From positions 41,001 through 105,000 of the forward strand of contig NZ_JAODNV010000006.1 of assembly GCF_025398195.1 (NCBI RefSeq): a stretch of 64,000 bases of DNA. The letters are read 5' to 3'. Source of the stretch: Chelativorans petroleitrophicus (GTDB lineage Bacteria > Pseudomonadota > Alphaproteobacteria > Rhizobiales > Rhizobiaceae). Positions within the stretch are counted from its first letter, which is position 1. Each line of letters begins with the position of its first letter. The notes under the pieces were generated by a model. It saw only the letters and a list, made by a program, of their open reading frames with translations. It ran no database searches and was not told the DNA's origin. This document shows, piece after piece, positions 55,255 to 64,000 of the stretch. A program made the translations under genes and the position numbers.

Positions 55255-56157
55255 ATGACGCAGAACAGGGGCGATATGAATTTCCCGCCGGCCGGTACTC
55301 TGGGCGCACTGCTCCGGCTTGCGAAGCAACGGCTGGGCGAGGCCGGTGTCGAGGATCCCGGTCTGGAGGCCCGGCTTCTTGTGGAGCACTTCACGGCGAC
55401 GACTCGGACCGATGCGATCGCCTCGCCTGAGCGCCCGGTGGATGCCGAAGCGGTGCGCAAGGTGGAAGCGGCGATCGGGCGCCGAATCGCCGGCGAGCCT
55501 GTTCACCGCATTCTCGGCTGGCGCGAGTTCTATGGCCTGAAGCTCACTCTCTCCCCTGCCACGCTGGAGCCGCGCCCCGACACCGAAACCTTGGTGGACC
55601 TGGTTCTGCCAGATGCGCGGCGGATTGCCGCAATACGCGGCCGGTGCCGGATTCTTGATCTTGGAACGGGAACGGGCGCGATTGCGTTGGCGCTTCTCTC
55701 CCTCGTGCCGGAAGCGGAAGCCGTGGGCACCGATATTTCACAGGAAGCACTTGAAACGGCGAGGCGCAATGCCGAGATCAACGGATGTGCCGCAAGATTC
55801 GATGTGCTGAAGTCCAGCTGGCTGGATTCCGTGGATGGCCTGTTCGATCTTGTTCTTTCCAACCCGCCCTACATAGCGACGGAGGAGATCAAGACGCTTG
55901 AGCCCTCGGTGCGTGAGCACGATCCGGTCGCGAGCCTGGATGGAGGACCGGACGGTCTCGAAGCATATCGGGCAATCGCTGCAGGGGCGCATTGCCACCT
56001 TACAGCAGGCGGGCTTGTCGGCGTTGAAACAGGCCACGACCAGAAAGCCGCAGTTGCGGCCATCTTTGCCAGCCACGGCTATCGCACGGTCAAAACGGCC
56101 CGCGATCTTGGCGGACGTGACAGGGCAATGGTTTTCGCGCTGGCACAGGGAGGATGA
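55255..56157 (+). CDS. prmC: Release-factor glutamine methyltransferase
   Basis: A 300-aa SAM-dependent enzyme that N5-methylates the GGQ glutamine of RF1/RF2. Helical N-terminal domain, then 'EPVHRILGWREFYGLKLTLS', 'EPRPDTETLVD', SAM site 'ILDLGTGTGAIALALL' (about 143) and catalytic 'LVLSNPPYIA' (NPPY, about 202). Start at 55255; a second ATG seven codons on fits as well. 56 bp after prfA. Confidence 0.95.
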   Translation: MTQNRGDMNFPPAGTLGALLRLAKQRLGEAGVEDPGLEARLLVEHFTATTRTDAIASPERPVDAEAVRKVEAAIGRRIAGEPVHRILGWREFYGLKLTLSPATLEPRPDTETLVDLVLPDARRIAAIRGRCRILDLGTGTGAIALALLSLVPEAEAVGTDISQEALETARRNAEINGCAARFDVLKSSWLDSVDGLFDLVLSNPPYIATEEIKTLEPSVREHDPVASLDGGPDGLEAYRAIAAGAHCHLTAGGLVGVETGHDQKAAVAAIFASHGYRTVKTARDLGGRDRAMVFALAQGG

Positions 56158-56465
56158 TCCTTAAGGAAAAAAGACTTGGCAAAGTGCCGGAATGCCGCTA
56201 GGTTCCGCGTGCCGGATGAGACGAAGCAGGCAGCGCCGTTATTCATTTCGGTTCCCGCGGATAGACTGCCTCCATGCGATTTTCGACGCAGGTGCTTCGT
56301 GCGGGGATCATCCGGCCTGTAAACATGAAGCGGGTCGGACATGGCATTCGCGACCGCCTGAGCGGTACACCGCCAAAGGGGAAATGCGAGAGAGCACGTA
56401 CGCGTACTCTCCGTCAACCAACACGCGATTGATCACCAATAGTCGTCTCGAACGAAGAGAATAGT
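56158..56465 (+). other. 308-bp gap before the DUF4167 gene
   Basis: No gene seen. A weak rhizobial sigma-70 candidate is CTTGGC (56175-56180), 17-bp spacer, CTAGGT (56198-56203). If real, the DUF4167 mRNA would have a leader of about 260 nt. No terminator is obvious after prmC. Confidence 0.35.
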
Positions 56466-57164
56466 ATGAGGCCACAACAGCAGAACAGGCGCATGCGCGG
56501 CCGCGGCAACAACCGCAAGGGCCCTAATCCGCTTACCCGCAGCTACGAGAGCAACGGTCCGGATGTGAAGATCCGCGGGACCGCACAGCAGATCGCGGAT
56601 AAATACGCCGCCCTCGCCCGTGATGCGCAGAGTTCCGGCGACCGCGTGATGGCTGAAAATTACCTGCAGCACGCGGAGCACTACAATCGCCTGATCGCCG
56701 CCGCCATGGCCCAGATGCAGCCTCAGCAGCGTGAGCGCGTTGACGATCTCGACGATATTATGGATCGCGAGGATGACGAGCTGGCGGTCGCGCCCGTGAG
56801 CGCTCAGCCCCAGAAGGTGGAAGACGGCTCCGGTCCTCAGCCGGTGATCGAAGGCACGCCCGCCGAAGTGGCCTACCAGGAACAGCCAGTGGCCGAGCGG
56901 CAGGTAAATGGCTCCGGCCGTGCCAAGGCGAACGGCCATAAGGCCGCAAACGGCCAGGCTGAGTCTGAGACGCCTGAAAGCGAGAAGGCCGAAGCCCCTG
57001 CCACCACGGAGGCACCCGCTGCAGAGGTGGCGGCTGAGGAGTCTGCACCAAAGCCCAAGCGCACCCGGCGCACACGGACGCGCAAGACGGAGAGCGCAGC
57101 ACCTGCGCCCGAGGCAGGCGAAGTCCCCGTGGCGGCAGCCGAGGAAGCAGCAGCCCAGAGTTAA
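56466..57164 (+). CDS. DUF4167 domain protein (possible RNA-binding)
   Basis: A 232-aa protein. The first 80 residues form the conserved DUF4167 domain ('RPQQQNRRMRGRGNNRKGPN', 'ANxxRSYESNGPDVKIRG'-like 'TRSYESNGPDVKIRGTAQQI', 'AENYLQHAEHYNRLI'), very basic and rich in Asn/Gln. The rest is acidic low-complexity with Ala, Glu and Pro, ending in a basic 'RTRRTRTRK' stretch. Found in all alphaproteobacteria downstream of prmC; function unknown, RNA binding suspected. Confidence 0.86.
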   Translation: MRPQQQNRRMRGRGNNRKGPNPLTRSYESNGPDVKIRGTAQQIADKYAALARDAQSSGDRVMAENYLQHAEHYNRLIAAAMAQMQPQQRERVDDLDDIMDREDDELAVAPVSAQPQKVEDGSGPQPVIEGTPAEVAYQEQPVAERQVNGSGRAKANGHKAANGQAESETPESEKAEAPATTEAPAAEVAAEESAPKPKRTRRTRTRKTESAAPAPEAGEVPVAAAEEAAAQS

Positions 57165-57197
57165 GGGCATGTCCGAGACATCCCTGCATATCGGCGG

Positions 57198-57230
57198 CCC
57201 GGCGCGTGCGCCGGGGCTGGCTGGTTTTTT
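57198..57230 (+). terminator. Intrinsic terminator after the DUF4167 gene
   Basis: CCCGGCGC, GT, GCGCCGGG (57198-57215; the innermost pairs probably open as loop) followed after 9 bases by TTTTTT (57225-57230). Confidence 0.68.
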
Positions 57231-57433
57231 GCGACGGTATTTTGGCCGGTAATCGAGGCCGAATGTCGTTTATGATGTGAGTGGCATGCGCGCACAGCAA
57301 TGCCCGGCGCGCGGCGCAGCGCTCTGTGAAAGCGTACCACCATCGGTTTCCTGTAGTTTTTTCAGTCTCGGTCCCGGGCGCGAAGAACCGGTGAGGCTGG
57401 CGGCCGCGATGAATCGCTGTCAGCGAAAGCCAT

Positions 57434-57462
57434 CTTGCGCGTAGGACGCCATGTGCCCATAT
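57434..57462 (+). promoter_or_regulatory. Heat-shock (RpoH, sigma-32) type promoter of clpB
   Basis: CTTGCGC (57434-57440), 15-bp spacer, CCCATAT (57456-57462). This fits the sigma-32 consensus CTTGAAA-N11-16-CCCATNT. It lies 117 bp before the clpB ATG. Confidence 0.72.
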
Positions 57463-57578
57463 CCTGCAATGGTTGGACCTGCCGCATGCGGTCGTGATTT
57501 CATCATGGCCCTGGGGGTCCGTCACATTGGCCTGTCTGACGCCGCTGAGCGGGTCGGCAAGGAGATGGAGACGCGAGA

Positions 57579-60194
<2,616 letters not shown>

Positions 60195-60212
60195 GAGACC
60201 GGGGAGGCGCGG

Positions 60213-60572
60213 ATGCGGCTCAAGGATTACAACCGCTTCTGCGCCTCCCTTCCCCACACCACTCATGTGGTGCAGTGGGGTGGGGCACATGTCTGGAAGG
60301 TGGGCGGCAAGGTCTTCGCCCTGGGCAGAGAGGCCGATGGCGGGATGCTCACCGTCACCTTCAAATGCTCTGACCTTGCCTACGACATTTTAAGGGAGCA
60401 ACCTGGGCTCAGGCCCGCACCCTATCTTGCCTCACGCGGCCTGAAGTGGATTCAGCGCTACAGCGCCGAAAGCATGGATGACGCGGCTCTTGAGGATTAC
60501 CTTCGCGAAAGCTACCGGCAGGTGCTGACCGGCCTGCCGAAAAGGCTTCAGAAGGAACTGGAGCGGAATTGA
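60213..60572 (+). CDS. MmcQ/YjbR-family DNA-binding-like protein
   Basis: A 119-aa protein. 'HTTHVVQWGGAHVWKVGGKV', 'FALGREADGGMLTVTFKCS' and 'HYNxKHW'-like 'YLASRGLKWIQRY' match the MmcQ/YjbR (CyaY-like fold) family, suspected to bind DNA. It begins 18 bp after clpB with a GGGGAGG site, so may be read from the same transcript. Role unknown. Confidence 0.84.
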   Translation: MRLKDYNRFCASLPHTTHVVQWGGAHVWKVGGKVFALGREADGGMLTVTFKCSDLAYDILREQPGLRPAPYLASRGLKWIQRYSAESMDDAALEDYLRESYRQVLTGLPKRLQKELERN

Positions 60573-60756
60573 CTTTCCGCGGGCGGCTTTATCTTATTTG
60601 CCGGGACGGAACGAGGGTCATCAACGAGATCGATCCTGCAATGGGCGGCGACCTCAATGCGGTCATTTTCATGCCGGGTTCATCTTGTAGGCGGCATCTA
60701 AGGGGATGGAGGCGCGATCCAATCGCGCCCGCCTGTGGGTTAGCGGGAGCCTAGCG

Positions 60757-62244
60757 TTGAAAACCTGTTCTCTGGCGTTTCTGTCGGGCCTGTTGATCGT
60801 GCCGCAGGCATTGGCTGCAGCCGCGCTCGAGGATAGCGGGCAGCGGCATGCCCCTGCGGAACAGCAGGGCGTGCAGCTTGCCCAGGCCTACGACTTCGAC
60901 GTCTATATCGACCAGTATGGCCGGGAAATCATCATCAACCCCCGCACGGGCGAGGTGGTGGAAATCCGCGCCCCTTACTACGAGCCGGCACCGCCGCCAC
61001 GAACCGATTCGTGGGGCGCGCGGCGCGGCTATTACGATTTTTCCGATCCCCGCGACGTGGAGCGTTTCCACCGCGACCGTGAGGCGGCGATTCGCGGCGG
61101 GTGGGGTGACTATGCGTTGCCCGAACCGCAGCCGCTTCCCCCGCCTCCTTCCTATGAACCTTATGAAGATCCCTACGACGCTCCGGATTACGGTTACGAG
61201 CCCGACCGCGGCTACGAACCCGATCCGCTGTTCCAGGAAAGGCGCAGCGTGGAGCGGGTGCCGCTTGAGCCGCCTTCGCCGGGCGGCAGCGATACCTTCG
61301 CCGCAATACCGGACCTGGGGCCGGCCCAGCCCGGGCAAGGCGAGCAATTGCGGCAGGGCCTTCCGCGCAGCCCGGATTTCACCATACCGGGCGTTCGCGG
61401 CGCCAGCGAGGAGGTGGCTGCTTTCCAGGTGCTGCTCGACCGGGCAGGGGCCTCGCCCGGCGTGATCGACGGCCGGATTGGCGACAACGTCAACAAGGCC
61501 ATCGACGCTTATCACAAGATTACCGGCCAGAGGCTCAGGACCTACGACAAGGCCTGGATCGAGGCGGAGCTGGAGGCGACCGGCGGCCCGGCCTTCATGT
61601 CCTATACGATCACCCCGGCAGATGTAGCCGGACCTTACATCGCCTCGGTGCCAGAGGATTATGGTGAGAAGGCCCGGCTCGAACGGTTGAGTTTCACCCG
61701 GGTGAGTGAAATGCTGGCCGAGCGCTTCCACATGGATGAGAACTATCTCCTCCAGCTCAATCCCGGCGCCAATTTCGATCGGCCCGGCACCATCATCAAG
61801 GTTGCCAATCCAGGCACGCCCGCCACCACTCCGGTGGCGCGGATCGTCGCCGACAAGAGCGCGAAGCAGGTGCGGGCCTATGACGAGAGGGGGCGGCTTG
61901 TGGCCGCCTATCCGGCCACGATCGGCTCGACGGATACGCCTTCGCCCTCCGGCAAGCATGAGGTGGTGCGCATCGCTTTCGAGCCGAACTATACCTATGA
62001 CCCGAAGAAGAACTTCAAGCAGGGCAACAACGATCGCATTCTCACCATCCCTCCGGGGCCGAACGGACCCGTGGGCTCCGTCTGGATCGCTCTGTCAAAG
62101 CCGACCTACGGCATTCATGGCACGCCGGAACCCTCCAAAATTGGCAAGACCTATTCGCATGGCTGCATCCGGCTGACGAATTGGGACGCGGAGGAGCTGG
62201 CCAAGCGCGTCAAGCCGGGCGTTCCGGTTGAGTTCGTGGAGTAG
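60757..62244 (+). CDS. L,D-transpeptidase (YkuD) with peptidoglycan-binding-like domain
   Basis: A 495-aa secreted enzyme making 3-3 crosslinks or anchoring proteins to peptidoglycan. The TTG at 60757 (GGAG 7 bp upstream) opens a good Sec signal 'KTCSLAFLSGLLIVPQALA'; the ATG at 60706 is alternative. Next comes a long Pro/Tyr/Asp/Arg-rich segment (about 70-205), a peptidoglycan-binding-like region ('EEVAAFQVLLDRAGASPGVI', about 225), and the YkuD domain with 'YGIHGTPEPSKIG' and catalytic 'SHGCIRLTNWD' (Cys about 468). Alone, after yjbR. Confidence 0.92.
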   Translation: MKTCSLAFLSGLLIVPQALAAAALEDSGQRHAPAEQQGVQLAQAYDFDVYIDQYGREIIINPRTGEVVEIRAPYYEPAPPPRTDSWGARRGYYDFSDPRDVERFHRDREAAIRGGWGDYALPEPQPLPPPPSYEPYEDPYDAPDYGYEPDRGYEPDPLFQERRSVERVPLEPPSPGGSDTFAAIPDLGPAQPGQGEQLRQGLPRSPDFTIPGVRGASEEVAAFQVLLDRAGASPGVIDGRIGDNVNKAIDAYHKITGQRLRTYDKAWIEAELEATGGPAFMSYTITPADVAGPYIASVPEDYGEKARLERLSFTRVSEMLAERFHMDENYLLQLNPGANFDRPGTIIKVANPGTPATTPVARIVADKSAKQVRAYDERGRLVAAYPATIGSTDTPSPSGKHEVVRIAFEPNYTYDPKKNFKQGNNDRILTIPPGPNGPVGSVWIALSKPTYGIHGTPEPSKIGKTYSHGCIRLTNWDAEELAKRVKPGVPVEFVE

Positions 62245-62340
62245 AGAGCCGCCGATCGGGCTGCTCGGTAACTCATCGGGCAGCGGCGCTCCACGCGTCG
62301 CCCGCCGAATCGTCGCCGTTTCGCAGGCATTCGAATCGAA

Positions 62341-64000
62341 TCAGAGGCCCGCGACGGATGTCGGGGTAGTGAAGGAATCCTCCAGAAGCTCGTCGATGCG
62401 GTCGCGCTCGCGCATGAAGGCTTCCAGAACCTTGCCCTCGAGCACCCGGCCGTCCGGCAGGCGGACGCGCATCGGGTCGACCTTCCGGTTGTTGACGATC
62501 ACCTCGTAATGCAGGTGGTTGCCGGTGGCCTGGCCGGTCGCGCCCACATAGCCGATCACCTGGCCCTGGCGGATTCTCGCGCCCGGCACGACGCCTTTCG
62601 CAATGGCGCTCTGGTGGTTGTAGGACGTGCGGTAGCCATTGGCATGGCGGATGATGGTCTGCCGCCCATAGCCCGACGCCCAGCCTGCACTTTCGACTAT
62701 GCCGTCTCCTGAAGCGATGATGGGTGTTCCGCGCGGCGCCGCCCAGTCGACACCCGTATGCATGCGCGAGTAGCCGAGAATGGGATGCCGCCGCATACCG
62801 AAACCCGAGGTAAAGCGGCCATGGGGCACCGGGTTGCGCAGGAGAAAGGGGCGTGCGCTGCGCCCCTCGCTGTCGAAATAGTCCACCGTGCCATCCGGCA
62901 GCTCGAAACGGTAGTAGGCCCGCGTCTTGTCGCCGAACACGGCGGAGACATAGAGAATCTCCGAATTTTCGGAGGCGCTGCCATCCTCTTTCGGCTGGGA
63001 GAAGAAGACCTCCAGCCGGTCCGACGGTGACAGGCGGGACTGAAAATCGACATCCGCCGCAAGCAGGCGGATGAGCTTCTGCGTCATGGATGGGGTGAGG
63101 CCGTAGGAATAGGCCGCGTTGTAGATGCCGTCATAGACGCGCGGAAGTTCCGAGCGCGAGGAAGGCGGCAGCGGCTCGTTGTCGAGCGTTGCGATCAGTT
63201 CCGCGCTCATCTCTGGCTCTTCAGACGGCACGTACCGGCCGCTATCGTTGAGCGCGACGGTCACGATATGGCGCGTGCCGTGATAGACGCTGGTGCGCAC
63301 GACGCGGCTCGTTTCGCCGGCCGCCTCTATGCCAACGCGAAGCAGCGTGCCGGCCTTGAGCGCGGTTGCATTGAGGAGCCTTGCGATCACCGCCGACACG
63401 GCGGTCGCATCTTCCCTATCATAGCCGGCCTTCCGGAACGCTTCGAGAATGGGCTCGTTCTGGGAGAAAACGATGATGTCTTCGGCAAAGCCGATGGAAG
63501 GCCCTTGCGGAACGTTGCGGGGGGCAACCGAAACATTTTCCTGGACGATGCGCGCGCCAAAACCGGCGAGCGCCTGGGTGGCCAGGGTTTCGCCAAAGCG
63601 CCGCGGATCGACATAGTGGAGGGCGGCCACCTGCACGTCGCCGTCGGTGAGGATGGCGCTGGTGTTGCGCACGACCTCCTCCACCTCCTCGGTCGAGAGG
63701 CCGCCCGTCTCCTGGAATGAGACCGATTCTAGCGGAAAGGGTGCCGTCTTGAGCTGCACCTCGCTGTCCACCTTGGCACCGTAGATGAACCCCATGCTGG
63801 CGGAGGCAGCCGCCCCGTCTTCCGCGAAGACGGTAAGCGGATCGAAGGGTGGGTATTCCCTGTCCGTGCTGTGGCCGCCCGCAAGAGCCATCTTCACATG
63901 GACGAAGGGCAGAGTGCGGACCACTTCGCGGTCGCCCTCCTTCAGGATCGTCGAGACCTCCATGCGCCGACGGTCGTTCGGTCGTGTGAGAATGCGCGGA
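62341..64000 (-). CDS. M23-family peptidase (LytM/peptidoglycan hydrolase), 5' end beyond window
   Basis: At least 552 codons, open at the right edge; in relatives an N-terminal membrane helix precedes this part, so the ATG at 63963 is probably not the true start. A large middle region (two beta-rich regulatory repeats) is followed by the M23 domain: 'GFGMRRHPILGYSRMHTGVD' (HxxxD zinc ligands), 'GNHLHYEVIVNNRKVDP' (HxH, His about 495). All zinc ligands are intact, so it should be an active endopeptidase. Convergent with the L,D-transpeptidase gene. Confidence 0.9.
   Translation of the reverse strand, partial: PRILTRPNDRRRMEVSTILKEGDREVVRTLPFVHVKMALAGGHSTDREYPPFDPLTVFAEDGAAASASMGFIYGAKVDSEVQLKTAPFPLESVSFQETGGLSTEEVEEVVRNTSAILTDGDVQVAALHYVDPRRFGETLATQALAGFGARIVQENVSVAPRNVPQGPSIGFAEDIIVFSQNEPILEAFRKAGYDREDATAVSAVIARLLNATALKAGTLLRVGIEAAGETSRVVRTSVYHGTRHIVTVALNDSGRYVPSEEPEMSAELIATLDNEPLPPSSRSELPRVYDGIYNAAYSYGLTPSMTQKLIRLLAADVDFQSRLSPSDRLEVFFSQPKEDGSASENSEILYVSAVFGDKTRAYYRFELPDGTVDYFDSEGRSARPFLLRNPVPHGRFTSGFGMRRHPILGYSRMHTGVDWAAPRGTPIIASGDGIVESAGWASGYGRQTIIRHANGYRTSYNHQSAIAKGVVPGARIRQGQVIGYVGATGQATGNHLHYEVIVNNRKVDPMRVRLPDGRVLEGKVLEAFMRERDRIDELLEDSFTTPTSVAGL

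Larger units (their letters stand above)
57165..57578 (+). other. 414-bp region between DUF4167 and clpB
   Basis: No gene is convincing here. It holds a terminator (57198-57230) for the DUF4167 gene, about 200 bp without recognisable content, and an RpoH-type promoter (57434-57462) for clpB, whose leader is about 110 nt. Confidence 0.55.

Noticed and set aside
55663..55688. GGAAC-N17-CGTT inside prmC
   Set aside because: Within coding sequence; no gene starts near it. Treated as chance.

Overview
The window is GC-rich and densely coded. It reads as a chromosomal segment of an alphaproteobacterium of the Hyphomicrobiales (Rhizobiales), probably near Mesorhizobium, Chelativorans or Nitratireductor. 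This is inferred from the phyR-nepR-ecfG locus, CpdR, the lysC-ptsP-prfA-prmC-DUF4167-clpB order, a SAM-II riboswitch before metA, a RIME-like mosaic repeat, and domains such as TIGR02302, DUF2125 and DUF4167. No intact tRNA or rRNA gene and no CRISPR array is visible.

Layout. 1-464 is the edge of an integrative element lying mostly to the left: the start of a tyrosine integrase and a duplicated 3' end of tRNA-Arg(CCU). 1.1-4.7 kb holds opgG and opgH (periplasmic glucans) with a small ORF and a perfect hairpin between them. 4.8-7.8 kb is an argH-lptM-lysA unit. 7.9-16 kb holds a TlpA-like thioredoxin, a lysozyme-inhibitor-like protein, an outer-membrane barrel protein, fadE, plsC, a DUF218 protein and ftsEX. 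16.2-20.1 kb holds hpt, cpdR and groESL under a perfect CIRCE operator. 20.3-24.5 kb holds a TIGR02302 membrane protein and an esterase/ring-cleavage dioxygenase pair.

24.7-31.2 kb is a general stress response (GSR) cluster. PhyR, NepR and the ECF sigma factor EcfG are encoded divergently. A FAT GUY-type response regulator, a two-PRC-barrel secreted protein, a YqjD-like/holin-like/small-membrane-protein operon, an AI-2E-type permease and a 63-aa membrane protein surround them. I found six intergenic matches to the EcfG promoter form GGAAC-N16/17-CGTT, all in this cluster. The cluster therefore looks like a self-contained regulator-plus-effector block.

31.2-36 kb is a xylose-type ABC transporter (xylFHG) with a divergent ROK repressor and a perfect palindrome between them. 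36-39.3 kb holds metA behind a SAM-II riboswitch and an intrinsic terminator, then hisC and a prephenate dehydrogenase gene. 39.3-50.3 kb holds DUF2125, a ChaC-like enzyme, hbd-etfAB, rhomboid, a cobalamin adenosyltransferase, HIG1, YihY, GluQ-RS, an AlkA-like glycosylase, HNH, dsbB and a YqaA-like protein. 50.5-64 kb holds lysC, ptsP, prfA, prmC, DUF4167, clpB (behind a heat-shock-type promoter), a YjbR protein, an L,D-transpeptidase and an M23 peptidase that runs off the right edge.

Overall the segment is mostly core genome: amino-acid synthesis, envelope maintenance, protein quality control and stress regulation. The clearest new-looking material is regulatory: the GSR promoter cluster, the SAM-II/terminator leader, the ROK palindrome, and the split opgG-opgH junction.
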